A stretch of 64,000 nt of DNA from Microcyclospora pomicola (taxonomy: Eukaryota > Ascomycota > Dothideomycetes > Capnodiales). The stretch spans positions 248,001 through 312,000 of the forward strand of contig NHNY01000020.1 of assembly GCA_002786065.1 (NCBI GenBank), written 5' to 3'. The translations under genes were made by a program, and so were the position numbers. The notes below the pieces were generated by a model. That model worked only from the letters and a program-made list of their open reading frames with translations. It searched no databases and was not told the DNA's origin. Below, piece by piece: positions 1-10,525 of the stretch. The number at the start of each line of letters is the position of its first letter. Within the stretch, counting starts at the first letter, position 1.

Positions 1-1500
1 TGTCCAACCGTACCCCAACCTCGTGATCAATGGACCAGTAGTGAGGGGCAGGAACGTGCTCATCAGACATCTCGTCACAATCAGAGTGGTCAGAGCAGAG
101 GCTGAGTACAGGTCGAATGTGTCGACGACGTACGCTGCAAGAGGCAACCAGGCCAACAGAACATTCGCCCCAACGAGCGCGACACACACGAGGAGGAGTG
201 GTAGACTCAAGTTGTACTCGGCGATCCAACCGTACGATACGACAAGCAGCGGTAGTACGATGCCGGAGAGGATAGCCAGAGGTAGCCGATACTCGGGTCG
301 ACTGACGCCCTGATTCCTCTTACTGAGCCAGATGTAGATCCGATCTAGAGCTGAATTGCAGAGAAAGACACTGAAGGTAGACCCGATACCTGTGATCGAC
401 GAGTCAGAGCACGAACACGATAGGTTCATCTCTAGGATGTACTTACTAAAGCTCATGAAAGCTGTGCCCGTCAAGGCAGGGGAAAGCTCGTAGATGTCTT
501 CCAGAATATCAGGTAGCGTCGTCGCCATGACATAGAACCAAGTGAATAGCAGCGAGCCGAAAAGGCATATGCTCATTAGCACGCCTGATCCGAAGAAGAC
601 GACTATGGGCCGCTTCACAGATGTCCACAGCTTCGCAGAGAATGTTTCAACCTTGTCGGAATTGTCATAGATGGTTCTGATGGCAGAGTTTCCAGTCTCC
701 TGTCTGAGTCTCTCAGCTCGCTTCCCTAAGATGGCGACCTTGTATGTCTCTCTGAAAAAGGTGACGAATGCCAGTTGCGCTGCACTTGCGAGTCCCACAC
801 TCATCCACAGTACCTGTCGCCACCCAGCGCTTTGAGCAATAGCTCCTGCAATGGCAGGCCCTACCGCGCCGCCAAGCAGTGGAGCCAACATGATGAGTGA
901 CATGGCGCTGCCTCGCTGCTCCGGGACGAAGATGTCACCTACGATCGCAGGATTCAGTACATTACTCGCAACTGCCAGACCAGTCAAGGCCCGCGCAAAT
1001 ATCAGCAAGCTGGTACTTGGGCTTAACGCTGCAAGAACGGTTGATAATATGAACAACACATTGGCGCTGATCACGACCGGGTATCGACCAAGCAATTCCG
1101 ATAGGGGGGCAATGAGGAGCGGTCCAGCGCTTTCCCCGAGCTCCCAGATGGTCACAAGTAACACGCTCGCGAATTTGCGATAGTCCTGATCCGGCTCTGT
1201 TGGGGCCGAACCCTCTATATCCTGAATGATGTTTGAAGCCACGGGAACCAGCGAGATGCAAGTGAACGTCCTAGAATATGAATCGTCAGCTTGAGAAGTC
1301 GAAACAGAAGACCTGACTTCGACTGCATACACCGTAAAACTGGTAAAAGCAAGCAGGCTCACGATGCCCCATTTATATGCTGGCGGCCAGTCCATGGGAT
1401 TGTCTGGATCGCCATTGGGGTCAAAGTCAATGACCTCATCCTTGACGGTCACATCGACTGGAGTGTCTGCTCCGTGAAGCAAAGATGTACTCTCGTCCAT
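1..1500 (-). CDS. MFS drug:H+ antiporter-like transporter (DHA1 type), C-terminus beyond window
   Basis: This is a plasma-membrane multidrug or metabolite exporter of the major facilitator superfamily. The start codon is at 1498-1500. Three exons are visible: 1331-1500, 447-1270 and 1-389. The introns 1271-1330 (donor GTATGC) and 390-446 (donor GTAAGTAC) restore one frame. The N-terminal tail is acidic and leads into NPMDWPPAYKW, a typical fungal DHA1 entry to the first membrane helix. The segment ELGESAGPLLIAPLSELLGR carries the loop 2-3 motif A region, and ARTLTGLAVASNVLNPAIVG is the motif B/C region. A charged central loop (AERLRQETGN) follows, then the second helix bundle. The gene runs off the left edge, so the last helices are missing. 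It is divergent from another MFS gene at 2150. The substrate cannot be read from sequence. Confidence 0.85.
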   Translation of the reverse strand, partial: MDESTSLLHGADTPVDVTVKDEVIDFDPNGDPDNPMDWPPAYKWGIVSLLAFTSFTVYAVEVRSSVSTSQADDSYSRTFTCISLVPVASNIIQDIEGSAPTEPDQDYRKFASVLLVTIWELGESAGPLLIAPLSELLGRYPVVISANVLFILSTVLAALSPSTSLLIFARALTGLAVASNVLNPAIVGDIFVPEQRGSAMSLIMLAPLLGGAVGPAIAGAIAQSAGWRQVLWMSVGLASAAQLAFVTFFRETYKVAILGKRAERLRQETGNSAIRTIYDNSDKVETFSAKLWTSVKRPIVVFFGSGVLMSICLFGSLLFTWFYVMATTLPDILEDIYELSPALTGTAFMSFSKYILEMNLSCSCSDSSITGIGSTFSVFLCNSALDRIYIWLSKRNQGVSRPEYRLPLAILSGIVLPLLVVSYGWIAEYNLSLPLLLVCVALVGANVLLAWLPLAAYVVDTFDLYSASALTTLIVTRCLMSTFLPLTTGPLITRLGYGWT

Positions 1501-2149
1501 GGCCGCGCTTCAGCCTGTGCAGCAAGCACAGAAGAATGTTATTTAGAGGACTGTATCAATGATGAGACAGGGCGCGAAAGCCATGATGTACATAGGTATG
1601 TAATTTAGCACTAGAGGGGATGAGTAATGGTACAGATACCAGGATGCAAGCCTACGACCACCTGCATCTATAGAGCTATCGATTTGTAATCGCCAGCACG
1701 TTGGCGGTGCGAGACGCTTCATCTGGCATTGTCTGTCTCAGGGTCGATCTTCCGGGTCGATCACCGCGCAAAAGGTTTATATTGCCTGAAACTGGGATCG
1801 AATTTGACATGAGTGTATGTATTCATGTTGGAATGAAAACGTGAAGCGAAGATCATTTGCGCGGACGTCACGTACAATGGTGGTGGTGGTGCGGAAGAGC
1901 ACAAATGATAAGCCGCTCTGGATTTCCCCTTTGGGACATGCCGACAACCAAAGAAAAATCGTTGATCGATGCACCAAGGCCCACCACTATCTGTAGGTCG
2001 ACATTCTACACGTCAGGTACCTCACCGGACCTTGATATATAAGTAATCATGCTCTTGCGTGTATGAATATCATATCAAGAAGGACAACACACATAGGTTG
2101 GTTCTTTCATGTCATTTCTCTGATCTAGTTACCACATTTCTATCCTACC
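1501..2149. other. Shared upstream region of two divergent MFS genes
   Basis: This 649-base spacer lies between the starts of two divergently read transporter genes, so it should hold both promoters. A short TGG tract sits near 1878-1891. I see no convincing coding region or RNA gene. Confidence 0.5.
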
Positions 2150-3853
2150 ATGGCAACGCATACGGTGACATTCACCAGAGATGATCCGACCCAAAGCGAC
2201 GAACCTATCACAGGATACAGCATACCTCCTTCTCTTGAGCCGTCTCGACAGAACTCCCAACGGAACAGTATCAGCTTGGAGGAATCTGCCTTTGCCTACG
2301 AAGATGCGTTAGAACTCAAGCCAACGTTAAGTCGCCGCAGTCGGCCGTCCTTCGTTGCACATGAGGAACCTGTTCCTTTGTCCATCATCGAACCGGTATC
2401 AAAGTCTCAGGGCATTCCCCCAGAACTCGGGAGCCTGCCACGAGAGATAATCTGCGTCATGGTCTGCAGTACTGGCCAATTACTCTTCAGCTGGCTGCAG
2501 GGTGATGTTACTGTCAACCTTTTCAAGCTCAAGCAGGCGCTCAACATGCAGTCCACAGAACTCCCATGGGCTGCTGGAAGTTTCCTCGTGGCGTTGGGGC
2601 TGAGTGTCGTGCTTTCCGGTTCGCTTACAGATCTCGCGCCTCCGAAATTCCTCATTGTTGCTGCGTTCGCGTGGCTGACTCTGTGGAACGTCATTGGCGT
2701 CTTCTCAATCACGACAGGAAGCAAGATGCTGTTCTTCTTCACGCGAGCCATGCAAGGTCTCTCTGTCGGAGTTCTGGTTTCTGGAAGCATGTCGATTCTG
2801 GGCAGAATTTACAAGCCTGGTCAACGAAAGACACGAGTCTTCAGCGCAATGGCTGCAATGGCACCGTTTGGCTTTTGGCTGGGCGCTCTTCAGGGAGGAG
2901 CGTTGACCTCGCACCTCGAATGGCTATTCGCCACCAACGCCATGATCAGTGGGCTAGGATGCGTGGCCGCATTCTGGGCAATCCCCGCCCTACGCCCTGT
3001 CGCGGATCGTGTGGGTGGATCGGCCGATGGTATGCGAAACTTTGACTACCAAGGTGGCACCTGTGCAGTGTTAGGCTGTGTCTGTCTCATCTTTGGGCTC
3101 ACTCAAGGGTCCGTAGTGAATTGGACTCCATACACTTATGTCCTGATCATCGTTGGTGTACTTCTGCTTGGTCTTTTTTTCTGGATCGAGACGCGTGTGC
3201 TGCGCCCACTGGTACCACCACAGCTATGGCGCACGCCTGGGTTTGCACCGTTGATGGCAGCTTATTTTCTAGGCTTTGGTGGCTTTGTTGGTGCATGGCA
3301 GTTCTATGCTGTCCAATTTATGCTGAGAATCCAAGGGGTTTCGGCACTCACGGTAGCCCTTTACCTGCTACCCAACGCCATCATCGGCGTACTTGCAACC
3401 GTGCTGGTGTCTTTCCTGCTCCACAGGATACCAGGCACCTACATCTACTTAGCATCTATGCTGGCTTTCGCGCTCGGCCCAGCATTCTTTCTTCCACAAA
3501 CGGCGGGGACACCTTATTGGGCCCTTTCGATGCCTGGCATTGGCCTCGCCACCTTCGGACCTGACTTGTCCTTTGCTGCAGCCTCCATTTTCATAACTTC
3601 CAACATGCCTCGGTCTTACCAGGGCAGCGCAGGATCAGTGCTGGTCACCGTTCAAAACCTCTCCTCGGCGGTGATGACGTCTATCGCCGACGCTATCGCA
3701 AGCAAAGTTGGCTTGGAAGCTGATGGAGAGATAGGGTTGGCAGGGCTAAAAGCTGCCTGGTGGTTTGCTCTGGCTGCCGCACTGGCTGGAGGACTGCTGA
3801 CTCTGGCTTTTGTGCGGATCCCTAAGGAGGAAGAAAAGGAGCACATCACTTGA
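2150..3853 (+). CDS. MFS transporter, 14-helix DHA2-like
   Basis: The single-exon gene encodes a 567-residue membrane transporter. A hydrophilic N-terminus of about 95 residues precedes roughly 14 hydrophobic helices. Family signs include FFFTRAMQGLSVGVLVSG (helix 4, RxxQG-like) and FGFWLGALQGGAL (helix 5, a glycine-rich antiporter-like motif C). Length and helix number fit the DHA2 group, whose members export toxins, amino acids or siderophore-like compounds by proton antiport. The start ATG sits in a good context after a pyrimidine-rich leader. It is divergent from the MFS gene to its left and followed by a glutathione transferase on the same strand, a combination often seen in detoxification gene groups. 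The substrate is unknown. Confidence 0.85.
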   Translation: MATHTVTFTRDDPTQSDEPITGYSIPPSLEPSRQNSQRNSISLEESAFAYEDALELKPTLSRRSRPSFVAHEEPVPLSIIEPVSKSQGIPPELGSLPREIICVMVCSTGQLLFSWLQGDVTVNLFKLKQALNMQSTELPWAAGSFLVALGLSVVLSGSLTDLAPPKFLIVAAFAWLTLWNVIGVFSITTGSKMLFFFTRAMQGLSVGVLVSGSMSILGRIYKPGQRKTRVFSAMAAMAPFGFWLGALQGGALTSHLEWLFATNAMISGLGCVAAFWAIPALRPVADRVGGSADGMRNFDYQGGTCAVLGCVCLIFGLTQGSVVNWTPYTYVLIIVGVLLLGLFFWIETRVLRPLVPPQLWRTPGFAPLMAAYFLGFGGFVGAWQFYAVQFMLRIQGVSALTVALYLLPNAIIGVLATVLVSFLLHRIPGTYIYLASMLAFALGPAFFLPQTAGTPYWALSMPGIGLATFGPDLSFAAASIFITSNMPRSYQGSAGSVLVTVQNLSSAVMTSIADAIASKVGLEADGEIGLAGLKAAWWFALAAALAGGLLTLAFVRIPKEEEKEHIT

Positions 3854-4470
3854 TCGAGTCAAACCTGCGGAGAGATAGTCTTGTGCTTTTCAATTCGTTG
3901 AAGAGCTTGTTGCTTGCCGCTTCTCTATGGTCTGACAAGGGTATCATGATCGTATGGCTACCTTATGCAATCCTCCCGCGCTGACTCACATGTACATGTG
4001 ATCTTTTCCATGATTTCACAGCATGGTAGAAACCACTCGGTCCGCGCGATCAGATGATCAGATAGCACGTCACTTACGTATCCGGACCAACACCATATTC
4101 GACCATCACCGCATCTTCATACATTTCTGTGGGAAGTTCTCAGGATAGAGATACCAGAGAAAGATTGGTGGGTCCTGCCGAGCGTCCCATACGTCAGTAC
4201 GGACGTTGGCTCGAAACAGTCATGATGGAGTCCGAGTACACAATGTTCCTCCGGATAGCTTTACGAAGGGGCAAAGAACATTTTTGCCATGCGGGAAGGA
4301 GAATCACGCATGTAACGGGTCAAGAGTCACATACCTAACGTCCGAAGCGAACCGAGTTCGGACGCAAGATGATAGAGTGTGCCGAGAGTGTCTACGAAAG
4401 ACATAAAAGATAAGCCAGCACTCAACAGAACTTCAGCATTGCAACACAGCACCAGGTCACAGAAGCCAAC
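3854..4470. other. Intergenic, promoter of the GST gene
   Basis: This 617-base stretch lies between the MFS stop and the GST start. One copy of the recurring word TACCTTA occurs at 3959-3965. Nothing else is recognised; the short ORFs near 4130-4400 overlap in different frames and look random. Confidence 0.4.
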
Positions 4471-5217
4471 ATGACCATCACATTACACCATCTCGGCATC
4501 AGCCAGTCAGAACGGATCGTCTGGCTACTCGAAGAACTCGGTCTCGAGTACAAATTAGTCCTACACACTCGCGAACCAATGCTGGCCCCCAAATCGCTAG
4601 AAGCAGTTCCCGGAAACAAGACGGGCAAAGCGCCCTTCATCGCCGACGACGCGATCTCTCCACCCCTTGGCCTGAGCGAAAGCGGCGCCATCTGCGACTA
4701 CATCATCGGGGTATATGGCAACGGCCGGTTCCAGCTGCCGCCCGGCCACAAGAATTACCCCGATTACCTCTACTGGTATCACTACTCCAACGCCAACCTG
4801 CAACCCAACATGGTCATCGCCATGTTCCTCAGCCACGCGCAGTTCCCCGAGGGCCACATGATCAAGCACTTCTCCGAGCAGCGCGTCCGCGCGAATCTTG
4901 CGCTGCTCGAAGACCAGCTGACGTCCCACCAATGGCTGGCGGGCGACGAGTTCACCGCGGCAGACATCATGAGCGTGTTTCCGCTGACCACGCAGCGCTA
5001 CTTTGGCCCGCCGAACCTCCATCTCGGCGAGTATCCTAACATCCTGCGCTGGCTGCAGGATTGCACTGCTCGGCCGGGCTATCAGTCTGCCATGGCGAAG
5101 GGCGACCCTCAGATGCAGTTGCTGCTGGGCGCGGAGCCGCCGGCACAAGGGTTGATGGCGCTCGGGGGGACGAAGAGCGATGCGTGGAAGAAGCCGGCGT
5201 GCAGGGCGAAGGCTTAG
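4471..5217 (+). CDS. Glutathione S-transferase
   Basis: This single-exon gene encodes a 248-residue cytosolic glutathione transferase. Residues 3-85 form the thioredoxin-like N-terminal domain: TLHHLGISQSERIVWLLEEL is the usual first helix region, and LSESGAICDYI holds the Glu-Ser pair that binds the gamma-glutamyl group of glutathione. The all-helical C-terminal domain includes GDEFTAADI, the conserved N-capping box and hydrophobic staple. Fungal members closest to this pattern include yeast Gtt1-like and Ure2-like enzymes, which conjugate glutathione to electrophiles or reduce peroxides. The last 35 residues, with Lys and Ala rich ends, are not part of the fold. Its place behind two MFS exporters suggests detoxification, but this is inference. 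Confidence 0.9.
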   Translation: MTITLHHLGISQSERIVWLLEELGLEYKLVLHTREPMLAPKSLEAVPGNKTGKAPFIADDAISPPLGLSESGAICDYIIGVYGNGRFQLPPGHKNYPDYLYWYHYSNANLQPNMVIAMFLSHAQFPEGHMIKHFSEQRVRANLALLEDQLTSHQWLAGDEFTAADIMSVFPLTTQRYFGPPNLHLGEYPNILRWLQDCTARPGYQSAMAKGDPQMQLLLGAEPPAQGLMALGGTKSDAWKKPACRAKA

Positions 5218-5835
5218 ATCGGTTGTATTGTAGGATCCTCGCAGAGGGTCATATTGCTACAAGTAGCTACTCCGCTCAGCCTTATCAATGAATGTACTAC
5301 AGGATTCATGCTATGGCATAGTCAGTCCTCTTCATTGTCGTTTACTGTACGTGAAGTCCTGCTCATTGAGATGACAAACGTGAGATCCAGACCTCAACTC
5401 CTTCCAACAAACAAACAACATCATGATCTGCCCACCCCAATGATGAGACCGAGTACTCTGCCACTTCGACATGTGAAGTTGCTAGAGCACTGGTAGGGAC
5501 AGGGGTACAGGCAAAAACCCCTGACGCTGGCCTCCACAATCTAGATCGAGATCGATGGCATGGACGTGCTGCTTTGAAGCTGGACAGCATTCTGTCCAGC
5601 TCGAGCCTTATCCGTCAAAGCTTTGAGATCATATTCGTCGCTAGCTCTTGCGGCCATGCATCGTAGGGGCAGTTCATCAAATTCTAGCCTCATGTAATGG
5701 AGAGATTCTCAGGAACCTTCTGATGTCAAGACGATACTGGATGGAACGAGCTTGTAGAGATCAACAAGGTTACACGTTGTTACATAATACATAGCCACGC
5801 ATCCTCAAACTCCCTGGGACCCCTCAACAAGTCTA
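5218..5835. other. Intergenic between convergent GST and glycosyltransferase genes
   Basis: These 618 bases should hold the 3' untranslated ends of both flanking genes, which converge here. I see no coding or RNA signal. Confidence 0.4.
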
Positions 5836-7332
5836 TCAAAAGATCCGTGACACGCTCGGCCGGACCCACTGGACCGTACTACAGTTCCTGCCCTCACCGG
5901 CCATCCACCGCTTGATCTTCTCCACATCCCACCCCGCGATGAATCGGCGGTCTTCAGCATCCCACGAGATCGCCTTGACTTCGTCTGGTCGCGATTCCTC
6001 AACCTCCGGTGCTCGCGCGGCGCCGAGTCGGAACGAGCGGACGTACTCGCAGGATTTCAGGTGGTACGTCCATTGGAAGCAGTGGTCCTCGGCCTTACAG
6101 GCGCTCTCGCATGCTTCGATGGATGTGTGTGCTGCATGTTCAGGTTCGGCACGCCAGCCGTCCCAGTCGCTGTTCTGCCAGTCTTCGCGACGGGAGACCT
6201 CAGTCAAATTGAGATATCTGGCGAGGTCGGCGTAGAGCAAGGGCCGTGTCGGATCTCGGTGACTTTGTTCCCATCTCCATAAGTCCAACATGTCTTCCGC
6301 AGTGGTCTTGTGCATGCTGATGACGGGCTGGCACCAGTATAGATCGGAGAACGGCACACCGTGAAGGGAATGCGGATTGAACATGGGCCATAACCCGCTG
6401 AGATTCGTCTTGGCGTCCTCGTGAACCGCCCAGCCTAGCACCGAGTCACCGCAGCAGTCATAGGTGATCTGGTGTTCCCATCGTTCGCTCAGCTTCGAGC
6501 CCACATAGACACCGTGAGCGTCGAAGTCCTCTGAGGTAAGTCTTCTGACGGCCTCACGTGACAGCACATAGCCGGGTCCGCCGTTCGCCATCCAAGAGCC
6601 CTCGATCCCTGGTGAAGGAGAACCGAAATACCACGGCACGTCGGGATCGTAGTTCTCGAGTAGGCGGAAGACGTTGTCCCACACCACAAACGTGTCGCCT
6701 TCGAACCAGACGTACCACCGTTTCTCTGGTCGCATGTGCCAAGCGCGTGAGATCTGCGGCAGGAATTTGAACTTGTCAAGCTCCCATGCTTTGATATGTG
6801 CAGGATTCCCGGGTGTCAGCTCCCCTTGGTCAGCCAATTCCTTCTGGATGTGATAGTCGAGGAACTGCGAATTGTTGAAGGCAAATTCGCCTCGTAGGTC
6901 CGCTATGACATCCATGATCTGATGGCCGTCGAACTCCTCATCCACGTCGCTGAAGATCAGGAGAGTCTCGAGGCAAGCGGAAACGCTTTGCAGCTGAGGC
7001 CGGATCCGGGCTTCGAGTACGCCATGTCCAGTTCGGAGTACTGGCTGGATGGTCTCCAATAGATGCGTGGGGAACGACTGACACAGTTCCTCAACACTCT
7101 TGCCCGTCACATCCTGGCTCACCGGCCTGAATTGCGATTGTGTATGCCAATCGTAGAATTCAGACTCGGTCTCTGCTTCGTCTGTCGCCGGCGTGCTTTG
7201 GCCGAACAGCTTCTTAGATGCGCTTAAAACTTTGCTGCTGACATCAGGGTGCAGATTGAGTACCAGGAACGACCCCAAGACGAAGAAAGTAGCCAGACTC
7301 AAAGCAGCGAGGAGTCTGAGTTGTGGGGCCAT
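5836..7332 (-). CDS. Golgi type II membrane glycosyltransferase, fungal GT31/Fringe-like, with PAN-like tail
   Basis: The 498-residue protein starts with a short cytosolic stub and one membrane anchor (about residues 7-27), the layout of Golgi glycosyltransferases. The catalytic region resembles fungal members of family GT31 (beta-1,3-glycosyltransferases, Fringe-related). The segment RWYVWFEGDTFVVWDN (about 205-220) carries an acidic E-x-D where the metal-binding DxD is expected. NGGPGYVLSREAV (250-262) and CGDSVLGWAVHED (294-306) match the acceptor-side motifs. After the fold, residues 405-430 contain four closely spaced cysteines (C408, C412, C418, C428) like a PAN/Apple module, common in this fungal group. 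It probably adds a sugar to secreted or wall glycoproteins or lipids; donor and acceptor are unknown. There is no intron. Confidence 0.8.
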   Translation of the reverse strand: MAPQLRLLAALSLATFFVLGSFLVLNLHPDVSSKVLSASKKLFGQSTPATDEAETESEFYDWHTQSQFRPVSQDVTGKSVEELCQSFPTHLLETIQPVLRTGHGVLEARIRPQLQSVSACLETLLIFSDVDEEFDGHQIMDVIADLRGEFAFNNSQFLDYHIQKELADQGELTPGNPAHIKAWELDKFKFLPQISRAWHMRPEKRWYVWFEGDTFVVWDNVFRLLENYDPDVPWYFGSPSPGIEGSWMANGGPGYVLSREAVRRLTSEDFDAHGVYVGSKLSERWEHQITYDCCGDSVLGWAVHEDAKTNLSGLWPMFNPHSLHGVPFSDLYWCQPVISMHKTTAEDMLDLWRWEQSHRDPTRPLLYADLARYLNLTEVSRREDWQNSDWDGWRAEPEHAAHTSIEACESACKAEDHCFQWTYHLKSCEYVRSFRLGAARAPEVEESRPDEVKAISWDAEDRRFIAGWDVEKIKRWMAGEGRNCSTVQWVRPSVSRIF

Positions 7333-8900
7333 GGAGATATGATGGGTGGGATGGAAGAGTCTTCATCGCGATGCTTGATAGCTGAGCCGTCGTGTTGTAT
7401 GTACTCGAAAGTGGACCAGATAGGCTTGAGCTCATTGGGGCGCAGTAGGGCTGTGGTTGTCACCAGCAGGGGTCACGTATCCTCGCTGGCCACATTTTCT
7501 TCAACTTGTTAGGGTTAGGCTGCATCGAGGATCGCGGACTTTGTGCCGTGTCGGCACGTGAGCTAACATTTCATCCAGCCGCACGCTCGAGTCCGAGAAG
7601 ATCGAAAATGGACCGTCGCACGTAATACTTGGCATTCGCATCCGTCGCTACAACCTGTACTTCCGTCTACTCATAGCATAGTGAACGTGCGGCCAGCGAT
7701 GCCGGGTCGTGCAAGGTGACAGGTCCAAACAAGTCAGCAAAGTCCTAGAGCGGCTACAGGGAAGATTGGCGCATATTGATCCTTCCAGTGGGCTTGAAAC
7801 ACCGCCATCTCTCACCCAAGGCGAGACACAGGTTGTGTCGACAATGACTGAATCGTTTCAGGCGAGGGTGATACACTCTCGTCCTTCATAACATATCCGG
7901 AGAATTCGCAGTTCGACAGGCAAAACCTTCCAATGTGCTTTGTAAGGTTGTTGGCAGGCTCATAGGTGGCATCAGACGACCTGACCAGTGCTACGGATGC
8001 TGAAGAGACACGGAGTATCACCACTATCAGGTATTGCATATCCCAAAAGGTCTGACATGTTGTTCGACATCTGAGGTACACATAAGGTAAGGAAGAAGGG
8101 TAGTCTGTTCGCTAGGGCTCTAGTGGTGACTAATGCAATTGTGGTTAGGTAGAGGTAGGTACTGTAGAATTTCCTATCAAATTGGCGTTTCCGCAAGCGC
8201 TATGATATCCTGCATCTAGTCAGGTATATTGCACATATCAACGATGCAAATGCTTGGGTCAATTACGCATGAGATGTTCATCCGCGAGTAACATGATGAA
8301 AGGTTCATGTCCTCAGTCGGCAGTGGAGTTAACATGTCAAGCTTCATGTCAAAGTCTACAAATCTCCTTCGATTGCTTCCGATGCGGTCTCTCGAATCTG
8401 TGCTCACTCCTGGTCGACCCATGAGCATTGCTTCTTTCCGTCAAATACACAACGAGTGCTGAGTAGTGCCATATCTTTTCAATTGCTTCTTTCCGCGACT
8501 GCGTCGTTGCTCATACGCCATTGCTCGAGGCGTCCGGAAGTCCCAATCGTGGCCTTGTGAGTGCAAGGGCTGACCTTCCATGCAATCTGTGATGATGGGC
8601 TGGTGAACGCCATCTTGAGCACCACGACTCTACACGAGTCCTGAGTGCTGGCCATTGCCGGGCAGATTCCCGAGGAATCCGTTGATGGTAAGCGACCCGC
8701 ATGCCTTTGGCGTCCAGAGGAATAGGTCGCACACAAAGCCCTTACCACTTTGGAATCGGTCGTTCAGCCTCGTCTCCAGGACAATCCGCTAGGCCATGGC
8801 CAGATGCTCCTTCACGAAGATCACCTTTTGGTCGGAAGGTGCTTACATGGTGGCCTTCCTGGAGTTTCTGATTTTCGACGATATGATTACTATGCTCCGT
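7333..8900. other. Long intergenic stretch without a recognised gene
   Basis: The 1.57 kb between two minus-strand genes contains the glycosyltransferase promoter and the 3' end of the DUF3431 gene. An open frame at 8479-8748 on the minus strand (about 90 codons, opening with GTG rather than ATG) has no family I know. A TAAGGTA word lies at 8083-8089. A small unannotated gene or a non-coding transcript is possible but unsupported. Confidence 0.4.
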
Positions 8901-9911
8901 TCAACACGAGCCATAGACTTTGCAGTAACACTCGCTAGCATCAGGACAGTGGACCTTCTCCATACCGAACAGGATATGCCACATGTACTCCATGACCCGT
9001 CCGCTCGTGTAGTCGTCGTACTTCGTGATATCGATCACACTCCGGATCTTCTCATACTGAGCTTTAGGCCGCATACGTACTTGCTCACGCGAGACAGCAA
9101 ACTGGGCGCAACACGGGGTGGCCACGACCGCGATCTCCTGCCGCGCCTGCTCGAGCGTGCGGTCGAAGAACACGCTGTAGAAATATGGAAAGGCGTGCTC
9201 CGTGGCTTTCTCGAGATCCGGGGGCTCTCGCCACGGACGCACTTCGTTCGGACAGCCGACAGCCGTGTTGCAGCGGAGATTGACATAGCCACGCTCGGCC
9301 ACGTATGGTAGCTGTAGGCGATTGAGCATGGTGACGGCGTCGTAGCCGGGTGCGTCGTTATGCCATGCTTGTGGGTAGCCTGATCGATGAGGGTGCACGA
9401 ACGCGATGACATCGGGAAGGCGGTCGTAATGGTCGATGATATACGTCAAATAGGGCATTGCTTCGCGGCCTTTGTTGACTTTGGTGTAATGGCCAGTAGG
9501 CGAGGTCCCGTTGGCAGCGTCGACACGATAGATCGCTTGCTGCCACCCGACCATGTTCTCAGCGACCCACGAGACGTCCTCGGTCTCCACGTAACCCATG
9601 ACAATCGCTTTCGAGAGCGCTTCTGATGTCGGTCGTGCTACTGCGGTCGTCGTAGTATCTGTCTTTACTGCGCTCGACATGATACGTCCATGAGCCATTG
9701 ACGCAGAAGAGCTAGAGGATGCGCTCGGCGTTGCCAATGGCTCCGGAACTGCCACTTCGTTCAAGTCGCTGTCAAAAGCCTCGAAGGCCGGACTCGAGGA
9801 GGGAGACCTGACCCGGCCATCTGTTCGTACCATCACCAGGAACGCAAGCAGTGATACCAAACACAGCATAGCTCCCAGGGCTCGCCATTGCCGCGTCGTC
9901 AAAGTCACCAT
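8901..9911 (-). CDS. DUF3431 family membrane-anchored protein
   Basis: The protein has 336 residues if translation starts at the ATG at 9909-9911; the open frame extends further upstream only through non-ATG codons. Residues about 9-27 form a membrane anchor followed by a Ser/Ala/Thr-rich stem, so the bulk should face the Golgi or ER lumen. The conserved domain is DUF3431, recognised from SWVAENMVGWQQAIYRVD, NKGREAMPYLTYIIDHYD, FVHPHRSGYPQAWHND and the aromatic, cysteine-rich end. The His and Asp residues in the FVHPHRSG segment are strongly conserved in this family, which is widespread in fungi and resembles glycosyltransferase-like proteins, but no reaction is established. It is next to a GT31-like gene on the same strand. 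Confidence 0.85.
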   Translation of the reverse strand: MVTLTTRQWRALGAMLCLVSLLAFLVMVRTDGRVRSPSSSPAFEAFDSDLNEVAVPEPLATPSASSSSSASMAHGRIMSSAVKTDTTTTAVARPTSEALSKAIVMGYVETEDVSWVAENMVGWQQAIYRVDAANGTSPTGHYTKVNKGREAMPYLTYIIDHYDRLPDVIAFVHPHRSGYPQAWHNDAPGYDAVTMLNRLQLPYVAERGYVNLRCNTAVGCPNEVRPWREPPDLEKATEHAFPYFYSVFFDRTLEQARQEIAVVATPCCAQFAVSREQVRMRPKAQYEKIRSVIDITKYDDYTSGRVMEYMWHILFGMEKVHCPDASECYCKVYGSC

Positions 9912-10525
9912 GCTCAGAGCGTGCCAGAGTGAAGTCCATGGCCAGAATGTGATGGGCGCCAAAGGCCTATATACTTTGCGCGCAACATGTGCGAAGCAAG
10001 GGTACCTTAGCTACGCCTCACCCACATCATCGGCGCAGTCTGCAGTGACGAGGCCCGGTGCATCGCATAATGATGAAAAAGCTGCCGAAGCTTGCGTACT
10101 CCCGTGCTAGTATTCTAGCTGCCTCGGGCCGCCCATGGCGAGGTCCAGACGCGTGGTGCCGGCAATGGCGGCGATTGGCCACGTAAGCGCTTTCTTGTGG
10201 GGCAGAATGCTTATCACGCTCTTATCACTTTCATCGTGCTGGTGAGCTGCAGTTAGCATCTCCTAGCGTGCTAGGATGCTGAAACACATGCACATGCAGT
10301 CTTGCAGATCCAACATGTAAGTGCGGCTATGTATGTACATGGACGGCATGCAACAGAGGCGCTTGCGGTATAAGCATTCCCGATCATTAGCTGCATGCGA
10401 GTGCAAGACACGAAACGTTTATCTTTTCATGCGAGGTTCTATCTTTGAACTGCAGACCTGCTGCGACCAGTAGAGCTCCATGCTTGCGACTATACTTTTG
10501 CGGTACACCCTTGCTTTATGCACTC
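9912..10525. other. Intergenic, promoter of the DUF3431 gene
   Basis: These 614 bases lie upstream of the DUF3431 start and downstream of the decarboxylase. A TACCTTA word at 10003-10009 is about 95 bases before the start codon. No gene is seen. Confidence 0.4.
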
